A stretch of DNA of 64,000 nt from Pseudomonadota bacterium (GTDB taxonomy: Bacteria > Pseudomonadota > Gammaproteobacteria > Xanthomonadales > Xanthomonadaceae), in contig JAUMYP010000011.1 of NCBI GenBank assembly GCA_030528565.1, positions 1-64,000 of the forward strand, written 5' to 3'. The notes under the pieces were generated by a model. That model saw nothing but the letters and a program-made list of their open reading frames with translations, was not told where the DNA came from and did not search any database. The translations under genes were made by a program, and so were the position numbers. Shown one piece after another: positions 36,421 through 46,101 of this stretch. Position 1 is the first letter of the stretch. Every line of letters begins with the position of its first letter.

Positions 36421-37340
36421 TTCAGCGGGTTGGCATCCAAAAACGCGCGAATCCTGCCCGGCAGTTCTTCGCGCTTGTCTTCCAGCACATAGTGGCTGGC
36501 ATCTTGATAAGCCTGCACCTCGGCATGGGGCAGTGCCTTCTGGAAGCCGGCCAGAAAGTGATGGGCAAACACGAAGTCACGCAAGCCCCAGCCGATAAAC
36601 GCCGGACGGTCGGCATAGCTTGGCAGCCTTTCCGCCGCTGCCTGCAACAACGGCCAGGCACGGTCGCGCGCATCCAGCGGAATATCCTGCATGAAGCGCA
36701 GTGTGGCGATGGCGTTCTGCCAGCCGTCGTACACACTGGAATAGGCCTGCTTCACCGCAGGCTCCAGAATCCGCACCGTACCGAAAGCCGCAGCGCCACG
36801 GGCAAACAGGTTGAAGCGGCGAATCAGCCAGCCCCCCAGACGGGAATGCCTGCCCATGGCAATCTGCCAGGGCATCGGCTTTGCTGCGGGCAGCGGAAAG
36901 GCCGCGGTATTGGTAATGACTAGCCGCCTGATTTGCCCGCCATGCTGCAAGCCCCAGCCAAAGCCAATCATGCCGCCCCAGTCATGCACCGCAAGCGTTA
37001 CAGGCCCGGTAATACCCAGCCGCTGCATCAAGGTGTCCAGGTCGGCAATGCGCGAGGCCAGGGTGTAGTCATAACGCGGCTGCGCGCCTTCGGCGTCGTC
37101 CGGCTTGTCCGACAGACCCATGCCGATATGGTCAGGCACGATGCAGCGATATTTGTCGCGCAACGCCAGCACCAGGTGCCGCCAGTAATAGCTCCACGAC
37201 GGGTTGCCGTGCAGCATCAACACCACCTCGCCATCGCGCGGGCCTTCGTCCAGATAGCTCATCCAGATACCCGGCCGCACCTCCAGGCGCTGCGGTTTGA
37301 AGGGATAATCAGGGCGGTAACTTGTTCGAGAATCGGCCAT
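36417..37340 (-). CDS. oleB: Alpha/beta hydrolase OleB, beta-lactone decarboxylase of olefin synthesis
   Basis: OleB resembles haloalkane dehalogenases but decarboxylates a cis-beta-lactone to the final long-chain alkene in the OleABCD pathway. The 307-residue protein has the oxyanion segment HGNPSWSYYWRH, the nucleophile Asp in AVHDWGGMIG and the catalytic His in DASHYVLED. The call as OleB rather than a generic dehalogenase rests on proximity to oleA. Start ATG at 37340; the preceding gene ends 10 nt away. oleC and oleD, which normally follow, are absent: the next gene downstream is a convergent glycosyltransferase. Confidence 0.78.
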   Translation of the reverse strand: MADSRTSYRPDYPFKPQRLEVRPGIWMSYLDEGPRDGEVVLMLHGNPSWSYYWRHLVLALRDKYRCIVPDHIGMGLSDKPDDAEGAQPRYDYTLASRIADLDTLMQRLGITGPVTLAVHDWGGMIGFGWGLQHGGQIRRLVITNTAAFPLPAAKPMPWQIAMGRHSRLGGWLIRRFNLFARGAAAFGTVRILEPAVKQAYSSVYDGWQNAIATLRFMQDIPLDARDRAWPLLQAAAERLPSYADRPAFIGWGLRDFVFAHHFLAGFQKALPHAEVQAYQDASHYVLEDKREELPGRIRAFLDANPLN

Positions 37341-37350
37341 TTTCAACTCA

Positions 37351-38403
37351 TCATGAACGCGATTGGGTATTGTGCAGCGATTGTGCGCGGCGAATCATTG
37401 CCAACACATCTGGAGATGTATTGCTTGCAACCAGTTCGATTTCAGGGTGGTAACTGGCAAACACCCGAAATACTTCGTCAGCGAATGCCTGACCTATGCT
37501 GTTGACCCCAGAAAAATCCAGTACCACGGTGCGGAATCCTTCCACTTTTTGCAGCAGGCGCTTGGCCTGTGAGCGTGAAATCAGTGACTCATCGCCCACG
37601 CGCGCCAAACGTACCGGCACCACTGTTTTGGCGAAGGTAAAATCGTCCGGCCCACTGGAATACTCACTGAAAACCTCCCGCATGATCCGCTGACTGTCCC
37701 GGGCGATGCTCATTTCCACCCGCGTACCTGTCGCCAATTGTGGCGCCTGAAGTTCTTCCAGCCAATCATCGTCATAGGCGTGGTCATGGTCGAATAACAA
37801 CCCACTGGAATGAATGGCAAAACGGTCGAACATGCGAGAAGTAAAAAAAATCCCTTCCCCCGAATGACGTCTCGGATCAGTGGTGAGTTTGCCCTTGGAC
37901 AGATGCAGCAACGCCAAGCGCTGATCAGGCAGTGCAAGTGCTTGGGTGATTTTGCGGAAAATCCCAATGCCATCATCCACCACCACAAGACACAGACCAG
38001 TATCATCAAGCTGCATCTCCACCTCCACCCATTGCGCAGCCGAATGGTCAATGCAGTTGTTGACCATCTCGGTCACACCGTAGTGCGCAATATCCCGCAC
38101 AGGCTCTGCCAGGCTCGACAACAGCGGCGACAAATCTCGGAACCAGACATCATCTTCAGCCAGACCCGCAATTTGATAACGGCGGGAAAAGCGCCGGTTT
38201 GCCCCTAAGGCATAACGGGGGCGCGTGCTGCTACCGGACTTTTCAAGGTAGCCTTCTGCGACCAGTTGTTTGACCCGGACACCTACATGCTGGCGTGAAA
38301 AACCGAGCTGGGCAGCCACCATGCTGACCAAATCTTGCGGGTGCGTGATAACCGCCTGTAACAAGGCGGTATCAATCTGGGCGGAGCGGTTGGGGCGTGC
38401 CAT
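37351..38403 (-). CDS. Regulator with winged HTH, HATPase and STAS-like (DUF4325) domains
   Basis: The 350-residue protein begins with a winged helix (about residues 7-60, LVSMVAAQLGFSRQHVGVRV). A histidine-kinase-like ATPase follows, with N-box EMVNNCIDHSA, G1 box VDDGIGIF and a SGEGIFFTSRMFD lid/G2 region. The end is a STAS-like DUF4325 domain (RTVVLDFSGVNSIGQAFADEVF). No phospho-acceptor His domain or membrane helix is seen, so it looks like a soluble DNA-binding ATPase switch, not a sensor kinase. The ATG at 38403 is preferred over an upstream start at 38460. It lies between oleA and oleB in one direction. Confidence 0.8.
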   Translation of the reverse strand: MARPNRSAQIDTALLQAVITHPQDLVSMVAAQLGFSRQHVGVRVKQLVAEGYLEKSGSSTRPRYALGANRRFSRRYQIAGLAEDDVWFRDLSPLLSSLAEPVRDIAHYGVTEMVNNCIDHSAAQWVEVEMQLDDTGLCLVVVDDGIGIFRKITQALALPDQRLALLHLSKGKLTTDPRRHSGEGIFFTSRMFDRFAIHSSGLLFDHDHAYDDDWLEELQAPQLATGTRVEMSIARDSQRIMREVFSEYSSGPDDFTFAKTVVPVRLARVGDESLISRSQAKRLLQKVEGFRTVVLDFSGVNSIGQAFADEVFRVFASYHPEIELVASNTSPDVLAMIRRAQSLHNTQSRS

Positions 38404-38429
38404 ACACAATTGTAAAGTCAAGCCCCTGT

Positions 38430-38460
38430 AATTGACAACTAAAGCCCAACCAACTGACAA
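38430..38460 (-). promoter_or_regulatory. Direct repeats upstream of the HTH/HATPase regulator
   Basis: AATTGACAA (38430-38438) and AACTGACAA (38452-38460) are direct repeats with 22-bp periodicity, about two helical turns. They lie in the 90-bp space between oleA and the regulator start at 38403. A further partial copy, CACAATTGT, lies at 38405-38412. They are candidate operator sites, possibly for the regulator itself. Confidence 0.4.
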
Positions 38461-38493
38461 TTTAAAAGGTGGTTTTTATTAAAAATCAATAAA

Positions 38494-39510
38494 TTACCAA
38501 ACAACTTCGGACATGGTGCAGTTCAGCCCCGAGCCGATGCCCAGGAGGGCGATGCGGTTGCCTTTTTCCAATCGCCCAGCCTGCTTGAGCTTGGAGAGCA
38601 CAATCGGCACGGAGGCCGGGCCGATATTGCCGTGCTCGCCGAAGATGGTCATGACTTTTTCCGGGTCAATGCCCAGGCTCTGAATCAGGCTTTGGGTATG
38701 CACTTTGCTGACCTGATGCACCACGAACTGGTCAATCTCCTGCACCGCCCAGCCCATGGCTTCACGGGCGACATTGAAGGTTTTTTGCGCTAGCTGCATG
38801 CCCTGAATCAGCAGCTGCCGGGTGTCGGTCACCATGCGGTCGAGATTGCCGCGGCACAGAGTGTTCCACTCGGTCGCAGATCGGGTCACGCCGCCTTTGT
38901 AGCGCGGCGCTTCCGGAGCAAGCTCGGCACGTGCCAGCACCATCGCCGCAGCCCCGGAGCCCAGCGTCAGCGTTGCCAGCTCGTTGCGGAATTCTTCTTC
39001 CGTCGAGTCCGGGCGCAACATGCGTTCGATGGTTTTTTCGTAAGCCAGGTCGGCAGTTTCGCCATCCACCACCAGCGCGTAGTCGATTTCACCACGCTCC
39101 AGCATGCGCGCGGCCATGTCCATGCCATTGACAAAAGCAAGACAGGCATTGGCGATGTCGTAGTTCTGGCAGGTATCGGTCACTTTCAGGTTACCCGCCA
39201 CGATACTCGCCGTGGACGGCTCCAGATAATCGCGGCTCACCGAAGTGCTGACCAAAAGCCCCAGCTTGTCGGCACTGATACCCGCATCCTGCAACGCCAG
39301 CACGCCGGCCTCGGTCGCGGCATCGCTGGAGAGCTTGTCATTCCCCCACAAACGGCGGGCATGAATCCCGGCAATGTCTTTCAACACATCCACACGGATA
39401 CCCAGCCGGTCAAGCGTGGGTTTCAGGCGCTCGTTGATTTCCTCAGAAGTAACCTTGTGCGGCGCATCCACATGCGCGATACCAACGATGGCGACATTAT
39501 TGAAAAGCAT
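38494..39510 (-). CDS. oleA: OleA, acyl-CoA condensing thiolase of long-chain olefin synthesis
   Basis: OleA performs non-decarboxylative Claisen condensation of two acyl-CoAs to a beta-keto acid, the first step toward long-chain olefins. The 338-residue protein has the thiolase fold with catalytic Cys123 in IANACLAFVNGMD, the glutamate-containing STSVSRDYLEPSTASIV segment typical of OleA, a His in HQVSKVH and GEHGNIGPAS near the end. It ends EVVW like the Xanthomonas OleA I recall. The sequence strongly favours OleA over FabH. It heads the oleA-regulator-oleB cluster. Confidence 0.92.
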   Translation of the reverse strand: MLFNNVAIVGIAHVDAPHKVTSEEINERLKPTLDRLGIRVDVLKDIAGIHARRLWGNDKLSSDAATEAGVLALQDAGISADKLGLLVSTSVSRDYLEPSTASIVAGNLKVTDTCQNYDIANACLAFVNGMDMAARMLERGEIDYALVVDGETADLAYEKTIERMLRPDSTEEEFRNELATLTLGSGAAAMVLARAELAPEAPRYKGGVTRSATEWNTLCRGNLDRMVTDTRQLLIQGMQLAQKTFNVAREAMGWAVQEIDQFVVHQVSKVHTQSLIQSLGIDPEKVMTIFGEHGNIGPASVPIVLSKLKQAGRLEKGNRIALLGIGSGLNCTMSEVVW

Positions 39511-39618
39511 GGCGGCGAGCTGGTCAGAAAAAGACCGGCAATTCTAGCAGAGTCAAGCACCTGCCGTGAAAAGCCGGGCATCTCTGGACAGACGCTCAGT
39601 GCCACCGGCCAGCCGCAA

Positions 39619-39927
39619 TCAGCGCGGACAACGCCAGGCGGCAAAACGCTGCATGCCTTCAACCGGCTCACTCAGGGGATGGATATCCGTTGCCGGGAAA
39701 CTCACCGCCTTGTTGCGCGCCAGGGTTTCCAGCTCCTCGGTCACCTTGATGGCATTGCGGCGGTAGAGCGAAACCTTGTCGGTCACTTCCACTTCAATCT
39801 CGCCAAGCCGTTCACAATTTTCCGGAGCAGCACGTAATACCCGCACTTTCTGTGCCTCAGGTTGAATCGGCACCCAGGTGCAGGCGGTCAGCGTCAGGAC
39901 AAAGGCAGCAGCAACGGCAAGGCGCAT
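39619..39927 (-). CDS. DUF4156 family lipoprotein
   Basis: The 102-residue product has a lipoprotein signal (MRLAVAAAFVLTLTAC, Cys16). A short mature domain follows with PENCERLGEIEVEV and the alternating residues RRNAIKVTEELETLARNKA, matching DUF4156. It is probably a small outer-membrane lipoprotein. An open frame reaches 40065 upstream but the signal peptide defines the ATG at 39927. The 185-nt stretch beyond it to the TonB receptor terminator holds nothing else I recognise. Confidence 0.78.
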   Translation of the reverse strand: MRLAVAAAFVLTLTACTWVPIQPEAQKVRVLRAAPENCERLGEIEVEVTDKVSLYRRNAIKVTEELETLARNKAVSFPATDIHPLSEPVEGMQRFAAWRCPR

Positions 39928-40112
39928 CAGATTCTCCAAGATAAAACGACAAGCCCTGCCATTGTGGCGGGCATTGCCGGATAACGGAACCTCCCTACCT
40001 GGAATTTGTTCATCAAGTGACTGAACAAATTGAGTCGCAAGCGCCCCTAAATTCATTCTTGGCATCTCGCCATGAATTCGTAGTCTGTTAAAAATGGGCT
40101 GCCTATCACCTT

Positions 40113-40146
40113 TTTCAAAAGAAAAGCCCCTGTTTCCAGGGGCTCT
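40113..40146 (-). terminator. Intrinsic terminator of the TonB-dependent receptor gene
   Basis: On the minus strand the stem AGCCCCTG (40144-40137) / CAGGGGCT (40132-40125) with a 4-nt loop is followed by TTTCTTTTGAAAAA. It begins 21 nt after the receptor stop codon. Confidence 0.85.
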
Positions 40147-40167
40147 TCCGTGACAGATACAACGCTA

Positions 40168-43026
40168 TCAGAACTTCTGGGTGTACTTGAAGTACCAGAA
40201 GCGGCCGATATCGAAGCCGCCGTAGTAGGCGTAATTCGAACTCGGCTGGCTGTACATCACCGGCGCATAGCGACCAAACACGTTGTTGGCACCGAAGGAC
40301 ACCGTACCATTCCACGGGGTCTTGACGCGGAACTGCACATCGTTGAACGTGGTCGAGCCATTGCGGTGATGCGGAACCACCTTGCCCAGGGTATCCGGAG
40401 CCTGATAGTTCGGGATATTGCAGCGTTCATCAAACTCGCAACGCTCCTTCATCGCCGAGTAGTAGCGTGCCGTCCAGGTGACACCAAAGTTGCCGTAATC
40501 CCAGCTCAGCCCCAAGTTGGAGCGCAGGCGGAAATTGGAGCCAAAGCTCACCGACTGGCTAATCGGAGTATCAGCATTATTGGTGGACTTGGAGGCATAG
40601 CGGCTGAAGTAGGTGCTGTCCGAATTGATGCCGAAGCGGCCGAAGCGTTCGGTATCAAAGCGGTAGGCCACGCTCAGGTCATAACCTTCGATATCGGTGA
40701 AGCCGGCATTGCGCAGACCACGGCGCAAATCGGTCACGATATGCCCCAGCGACGGGTCACGACGGAACAGGGTGCAGCGGGAAGCAATCCCCTTGACATA
40801 GCAGTCATCCAGGATAGCGGTCGCGGAGTCGCCCACCATGGTGTCGTCGATACGCACACGCCACCAGTCCAGCGCCACATTCAAGCCTTCAAGGAAGCTC
40901 GGGCTATATACCAGACCCGCCGACCAGCTACGCGATTTTTCCGGCTGCAGCAACGGATTCGGACCACTGATAAACGGCACCGGGGTCTGTGCAGACACGC
41001 CATCGCTGGGCAGGAAGCCCTGCTTCAGCTGACGGAAATCAGCCGGAACCGCCGCCAAACAGGCAGCTGAGCCGCGCGCAACACCATAGACCGAGTCACA
41101 GGGATCAGCAAAGGTATCAAAACTCTCGGAGCCAGATTTGTACAGATCACTGATGCTCGGTGCCAGGAAGCCCTGCGCCCAAGTACCACGTACCAGCAGG
41201 TCTTCGATCGGCTTCCACTTCAGGCCGAACTTGCTGTTGGTGGTGTTGCCGAAGGTGCTGTACTTGGAGTAGCGCGAAGCCAAGTCAAAGCTCAGCTCCT
41301 GGAAGCCGGTTACGCCGGAAAGCACCGGGATGTGCAGCTCGGCAAAGACTTCGGTCACGTCATACTTGCCTGCGGTCGGGCCGGCAGCCAGATTGGTGGT
41401 CTGCCCGGACTGAGCCAGCGCATCCGGATAATAGCCACCCTTCTCGGTACGCTTTTCATAGCCCAAGGCATAGCTGAGGTCACCAGCCGGCAGGGTGAAC
41501 AGATTACCGCTGATATTGGCGAACACCATCTTGGTGCTGGTATTGCCGGTGGCGTGCTCGGTCGGATACAGGAATTTCTGCAGTGCCGGATCAGCCAGCG
41601 AGTTGGCTACTGCACCGGTACCGAAACCCGCAAACGGGTTCCAGGGCACACACTTCGACAGCTCAATCGGATTAGCCGCCGTACCACACTGCACCACACC
41701 AGCAGCGTTCATGAAAGACGGGCCGACTGCCGCGCGGACATTCTGGACATTGAAATTGCCGGTATTGATGGTCACCAGCTTGTTGTCGGCATAGGAGTAG
41801 CCGGCTTCCCAGTCCATATAACGCTCACCGAACTCAAAGCTGCCTTCCAACGAGGTCACAAAACGCCAGCTGGTCAGATTGCTGGTGGTGATACGCGGCA
41901 TTTCCCAACCGCGGCGGCGCCAATGTACATCCTGCGCACCACCGGTCGGATTGAAGTAGCTGTTTGCCGACATCGGCGCCTCAACACCCTTGGCGGCCGA
42001 CTGCAGCGGATAGCCAGCAATCTGCCGCACCGCTTCACGCTGGCTATAGCTGATGTCCGTATTCCAGCGGATATTGTCACTAAGCTCATAGCCTGCGCTA
42101 AGCGACAGAGTACGTGCAGTGAGTGGGGTCAAGACATGCATCTGGTCGGAAGGCTTGCTGCAATCATCCGGACAAGCCTGACGGTGGAAGTTTGCAGCCC
42201 CCTGCGCATTACCATCCTTATTTGCGGCATGCCAAACCGTACCACGGCCGGGTCTGGCATCCAGTGTATAAGTGCCCCACTGCCCCACCGAGGTGTAGCT
42301 ATATTGCGGGTAACCTGGATAGCTGTCCTTGGAGAACCAGCGGTTCTTCGCCCAAACTTCATCTTCTTTGCGATATTCGGCACCAACGGTGATATAGCCG
42401 CGCTCACCAGCGACACCCACCACACCGGAGACGCGCTCCTTGGCGCCATCACCCTGGCTGTACTGGCCGTAATAAGCCTCAACTTCTGCGCCTTCGTAGT
42501 TCTTGCGGGTGATGATATTGATCACACCGGCAATGGCATCGGAGCCATAGGTGGAAGAGGCACCATCCTTCAGGACATCAATGCGCTCGACCATGATATT
42601 GGGGATAGCGGAGATATCCTGCAGCCCGTCAGTGCTAATCGGCAGACGCTTGCCATTGACCAACACCAAGGTGCGATTAGCTCCAAGGTTGCGCAAGTCG
42701 ATGTACTGACCACCGACGCTCTCACCCGAGGAAAGAGGACGCGAACGGCTGATCGGCGGCGAGCCGGCAGCGGTCATGTTCTGCAGCACATCAGCCACGG
42801 AAACCACACCCTGGGCCTCCAGCGCCTGACGGGAGATGGTGAAAACCGGCTTGGCGGTTTCAACATCGGCCGAACGGATACGCGAACCGGTCACTTCAAT
42901 ACGGTCAAGGTCTTTGGCCTTGCTTTCTTCCTGGGCAAAGGCAGTACCCGAGACCAAGGTGGCGGCACTGACGAACAGGGCGATTTGAATCGCACTGGCC
43001 AGCTTTTGCTTTTTGGTGTTCAACAT
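40168..43026 (-). CDS. TonB-dependent outer-membrane receptor
   Basis: The 952-residue protein has a signal peptide (cut after SGTAFA, about residue 31), a TonB-box-like segment LDRIEVTGSRIRS, and a plug domain (about 45-175: VLVNGKRLP, GASSTYGSDAIAGVINIIT). A 22-strand-type barrel ends in FWYFKYTQKF with terminal Phe. The sequence resembles the large Xanthomonadales receptors for peptides or carbohydrates, not classical siderophore receptors, but the ligand cannot be told. It is followed by a strong terminator, and the 247-nt gap upstream is empty except for a promoter I could not pin down. Confidence 0.92.
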   Translation of the reverse strand: MLNTKKQKLASAIQIALFVSAATLVSGTAFAQEESKAKDLDRIEVTGSRIRSADVETAKPVFTISRQALEAQGVVSVADVLQNMTAAGSPPISRSRPLSSGESVGGQYIDLRNLGANRTLVLVNGKRLPISTDGLQDISAIPNIMVERIDVLKDGASSTYGSDAIAGVINIITRKNYEGAEVEAYYGQYSQGDGAKERVSGVVGVAGERGYITVGAEYRKEDEVWAKNRWFSKDSYPGYPQYSYTSVGQWGTYTLDARPGRGTVWHAANKDGNAQGAANFHRQACPDDCSKPSDQMHVLTPLTARTLSLSAGYELSDNIRWNTDISYSQREAVRQIAGYPLQSAAKGVEAPMSANSYFNPTGGAQDVHWRRRGWEMPRITTSNLTSWRFVTSLEGSFEFGERYMDWEAGYSYADNKLVTINTGNFNVQNVRAAVGPSFMNAAGVVQCGTAANPIELSKCVPWNPFAGFGTGAVANSLADPALQKFLYPTEHATGNTSTKMVFANISGNLFTLPAGDLSYALGYEKRTEKGGYYPDALAQSGQTTNLAAGPTAGKYDVTEVFAELHIPVLSGVTGFQELSFDLASRYSKYSTFGNTTNSKFGLKWKPIEDLLVRGTWAQGFLAPSISDLYKSGSESFDTFADPCDSVYGVARGSAACLAAVPADFRQLKQGFLPSDGVSAQTPVPFISGPNPLLQPEKSRSWSAGLVYSPSFLEGLNVALDWWRVRIDDTMVGDSATAILDDCYVKGIASRCTLFRRDPSLGHIVTDLRRGLRNAGFTDIEGYDLSVAYRFDTERFGRFGINSDSTYFSRYASKSTNNADTPISQSVSFGSNFRLRSNLGLSWDYGNFGVTWTARYYSAMKERCEFDERCNIPNYQAPDTLGKVVPHHRNGSTTFNDVQFRVKTPWNGTVSFGANNVFGRYAPVMYSQPSSNYAYYGGFDIGRFWYFKYTQKF

Positions 43027-43273
43027 TGGGGAGTATCTCCTGAGTGGTTAACGATTTCCGCACGACCCCATCGAAATAAGTCCGCACGAAATCGCTGGCG
43101 AGCATAACGCAAACTTTACACTTCTGAAAGGCACGCATTCAGCTTCGAATGCGGCGCATTTCACGGTTTTGAAACAACAACTTGGCAAGAAAGCGCCATT
43201 ACCTGCTTGTTTCCATGCCGCAAGCCATTGGCAAGCACATCAGCCGGGGTTCTCAGAGCCTGTTCAAGGGCTC

Positions 43274-43858
43274 TCAGTCTTGTGCCTCAAGACAAATCAC
43301 GATGGCGCGGCCAGTCGCCTCCAAGCGCTGGCGGCTGCGGCTCTGTCCGCCTCGCAAGATAAGCGTATCTCCGGCTTCCAGTTGCTGATTATCGGTATCC
43401 TGCAGCTGCGCCACACCCGATATCATGTGCAGTACCCATGTTTGGTTCGGGGCAGCAAACAACGTGGAGGCTCCCACCAGCGGGCGCAGCCACATCTGTG
43501 CACGATAATGTGCGGGTGACCACATCAGATTGAAATCCGTGGTTTCTCCGGCCAGCAGGCGACTATGCAGTTTGCGGCCACCATCAAAACGCAGACGCGG
43601 GCTTTCCGGCGTAAGCATTGCCCGCTCACCATCGGCAAACTCGAACGCCATGCCTTCACCGGAAAGCAGTACGATTTCGCGCTCAATACCCGGAAAAAGC
43701 GAAAACTCACCATCCTGCTCCACTTCTGCCAGGGACAGTCTCCAATGCCACTCATCGGCATCGCCGTGCCGGGCTATTTCCCGTGTCCAGCCACCATCAT
43801 TGCGCCAGCGCTGACGCACGGTTTGGGCAAAACGCACAATCTGGATTTCATCGTTCAT
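43274..43858 (-). CDS. HutD/Ves family cupin-like protein
   Basis: The 194-residue protein has the HutD/Ves pattern: WRNDGGWTREIA near the start, DEWHWRLSLAEVEQDGEFS, FPGIEREIVLLSGEGM and a bicupin fold. Family members are linked to histidine utilisation (HutD) or to cold-induced glutamine-dependent phenotypes (Ves), but no hut gene is nearby. It lies 22 nt upstream-adjacent to folA in the same direction, so it probably belongs to the lgt-thyA-folA transcript. Confidence 0.85.
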   Translation of the reverse strand: MNDEIQIVRFAQTVRQRWRNDGGWTREIARHGDADEWHWRLSLAEVEQDGEFSLFPGIEREIVLLSGEGMAFEFADGERAMLTPESPRLRFDGGRKLHSRLLAGETTDFNLMWSPAHYRAQMWLRPLVGASTLFAAPNQTWVLHMISGVAQLQDTDNQQLEAGDTLILRGGQSRSRQRLEATGRAIVICLEAQD

Positions 43859-43880
43859 GGCTCAGTGCCTACGGGGGCGG

Positions 43881-44378
43881 TCAAGTTTCGCGCTGGTAAT
43901 CGACAAAGCGGTACGCGGGTTTACCGTCGATTGCCGGGAAGGATTCTTGGTGAATCTGCTGCCAAAGTGCCGGGTCAAACTGCGGAAAAAACGCATCGGC
44001 ATCGGCTACGGGCATGTCCACCCAGGTCAGATGCAAGCGCGCGGCCAATGGCAGGGTGAGCCGGTAGATTTCGCCGCCGCCAATCACCATCAGCTCCGGG
44101 GTATCAGCAGCCAGCGCCAGTGCCTCATCCAGTGAGGCAAGAGCTTGCATCCCGGCAAAAGGCACCTGGCCGCTGCGGGTCAGCACCCAGTTGCGCCTGC
44201 CGGGCAGGGCGCGCCCCAGCGACTCGGCGGTTTTGCGTCCCATCAACACCGGCTTGCCCAGGGTCAGGCGCTTGAAACGCTGCAAATCTGCGGGCAGCCG
44301 CCATGGCAGCTGGTTGTCACGGCCAATGGCGTGCTGGTGATTGAGTGCAGCTATCAGGGTGATGGCAGGCTTGCTCAT
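43881..44378 (-). CDS. folA: Dihydrofolate reductase
   Basis: FolA regenerates tetrahydrofolate with NADPH. The 165-residue product has [21 protein letters not shown] at the N-terminus (given here only as family start), [20 protein letters not shown] for NADPH binding, and the late [13 protein letters not shown] segment. The active-site acidic residue falls in [12 protein letters not shown]. Its start overlaps the thyA stop by 4 nt, so the two steps of the thymidylate cycle are made together. Confidence 0.95.
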   Translation of the reverse strand: MSKPAITLIAALNHQHAIGRDNQLPWRLPADLQRFKRLTLGKPVLMGRKTAESLGRALPGRRNWVLTRSGQVPFAGMQALASLDEALALAADTPELMVIGGGEIYRLTLPLAARLHLTWVDMPVADADAFFPQFDPALWQQIHQESFPAIDGKPAYRFVDYQRET

Positions 44379-45169
44379 ACCGCCACCGGCGCTTTGATGG
44401 CAGGCTGCGGTTGATAGTCGAGAATCTCGATATCCTCGAAGCCGAAGGCAAACAGGTCTTTTACTTCCGGGTTAAGCCGCAGCCGTGGCAATGCGCCCGG
44501 CGTGCGGGCAAGTTGTTCGCGGGCTTGCTCAAGATGATTGAGGTACAGATGCGCATCGCCCAAGGTGTGCACGAAGTCGCCCACTTGCAGCTCGCAGACC
44601 TGGGCAATCATATGGGTGAGCAGGGCGTAGCTGGCGATATTGAACGGCACGCCCAGAAAAATATCGCCACTGCGCTGGTATAGCTGGCAGCTGAGCCGGC
44701 CATCGGCCACATAGAACTGGAACAGGGTATGGCAGGGCATCAACGCCATTTGCGGCAGTTCGGCCACATTCCAGGCGCTGACAACCAACCGGCGCGAGTC
44801 GGGATTGCGGCGAATTTCATCCACCAGCCAGGCGATTTGGTCGATGCACTGGCCATCCTTGCCCTGCCAGCTACGCCACTGCTTGCCATATACCGGCCCC
44901 AGCTCGCCGTTTTCATCAGCCCATTCATCCCAGATGCTGACCTTGTGCTCGCGCAGGTAGGCGATATTGGTCTGCCCGCGCAGGAACCACAGAAGCTCGT
45001 GGATGATGGAGCGCAGATGCAGTTTTTTGGTGGTGAGCAGCGGAAAGCCCTGCGACAGGTCAAAACGCATCTGGTAGCCGAACACGCTGCGCGTGCCGGT
45101 GCCGGTGCGGTCGGATTTTTCCGTGCCTGTTTCCAGCACATGTTTGAGCAAATCCAGATACTGGCGCAT
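44375..45169 (-). CDS. thyA: Thymidylate synthase
   Basis: ThyA methylates dUMP with methylenetetrahydrofolate. The 264-residue protein is the standard short form, with the nucleophile Cys in [12 protein letters not shown], the [20 protein letters not shown] dUMP/folate-binding segment and [10 protein letters not shown] near the start. It lies 3 nt after lgt and overlaps folA by 4 nt, giving the conserved lgt-thyA-folA order. Confidence 0.97.
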   Translation of the reverse strand: MRQYLDLLKHVLETGTEKSDRTGTGTRSVFGYQMRFDLSQGFPLLTTKKLHLRSIIHELLWFLRGQTNIAYLREHKVSIWDEWADENGELGPVYGKQWRSWQGKDGQCIDQIAWLVDEIRRNPDSRRLVVSAWNVAELPQMALMPCHTLFQFYVADGRLSCQLYQRSGDIFLGVPFNIASYALLTHMIAQVCELQVGDFVHTLGDAHLYLNHLEQAREQLARTPGALPRLRLNPEVKDLFAFGFEDIEILDYQPQPAIKAPVAV

Positions 45170-45172
45170 GGA

Positions 45173-46042
45173 TTAGCTCCCGGCTGCCAGGGTCGGCTGC
45201 TGGCGCGATTTCCACAGCCAGTACAGCCCCAGCACAACCAGCGGCAGACTGAGCAACTGCCCCATGGTCAACCAGCCAAAGGCGAGGTAACCCAGCTGGG
45301 CATCGGGCACGCGCACAAATTCCACCGCAAAGCGGAATACGCCATACAGCAGTGCAAACAGGCCGCTGACGGCATAGCGCGGACGCGGCCTCATCGAGAA
45401 CCACCATAGCAGCGCAAACATCACCACGCCTTCCCAAACCATCTGATATAGCTGGCTGGGGTGGCGGGCATGGACTGCCAGTGCGCCGGATTCATACAGC
45501 ATTTGCAGGTTGGCAGGCGGCAGGTCAGCCATGTAGTCGGGCAGTGCGGAGGGAAAAATCACCCCCCAGCTGCCATCGGTCGGCCGCCCCCACAGCTCAC
45601 CGTTAATCCAGTTGCCCAGCCGCCCAAAACCCAGCCCCAGCGGAATCAGCGGGGCGACAAAATCCACCACGTCGAAGAAATGCAAACGGTATTTTTTCGC
45701 CCACCACAGCGCCGCCAGCAGTACGCCAATCAGCCCGCCGTGGAAGCTCATGCCGCCTTCCCATATCTTGAAAATCTGCACCGGGTTGGCCAGATAAGCC
45801 TGGAAGTCATAGAACACGATATGCCCGAGCCGTCCGCCCAGCACCACGCCCAGCATGCCGTAGAACAGCAGGTCGCCAAAGGCTTCGTTGTCGATACCCG
45901 GCAGGCGCCCTTGCTGGATACGCCTCCGCCCCAGCCACCAGGCACTGACAAAGGCCAGCAAATACATCAGCCCGTACCAGTGGATTTTCAAAGGCCCCAA
46001 TTGCAGGGCGACCGGGTCAAGTTGGTGCAGATAGGTCGGCAT
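45173..46042 (-). CDS. lgt: Prolipoprotein diacylglyceryl transferase
   Basis: Lgt transfers diacylglycerol from phosphatidylglycerol to the lipobox cysteine of prolipoproteins in the inner membrane. The 289-residue protein has seven predicted membrane helices, the [10 protein letters not shown] catalytic His segment and the Lgt signature [12 protein letters not shown]. Several lipoproteins encoded in this window are its likely clients. It heads the lgt-thyA-folA operon. Confidence 0.96.
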   Translation of the reverse strand: MPTYLHQLDPVALQLGPLKIHWYGLMYLLAFVSAWWLGRRRIQQGRLPGIDNEAFGDLLFYGMLGVVLGGRLGHIVFYDFQAYLANPVQIFKIWEGGMSFHGGLIGVLLAALWWAKKYRLHFFDVVDFVAPLIPLGLGFGRLGNWINGELWGRPTDGSWGVIFPSALPDYMADLPPANLQMLYESGALAVHARHPSQLYQMVWEGVVMFALLWWFSMRPRPRYAVSGLFALLYGVFRFAVEFVRVPDAQLGYLAFGWLTMGQLLSLPLVVLGLYWLWKSRQQPTLAAGS

Positions 46043-46101
46043 GGCGAGCGAATCGTGACGAAAATCGCATTGTGCCTGATGTACTGCCGCAAGGCATCCC
46101 G

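Noticed and set aside
41332..43107. 591-codon plus-strand frame opposite the TonB-dependent receptor
   Set aside because: The receptor reads with signal peptide, plug and barrel motifs. The antisense product has no signal or domain and spans the receptor start.
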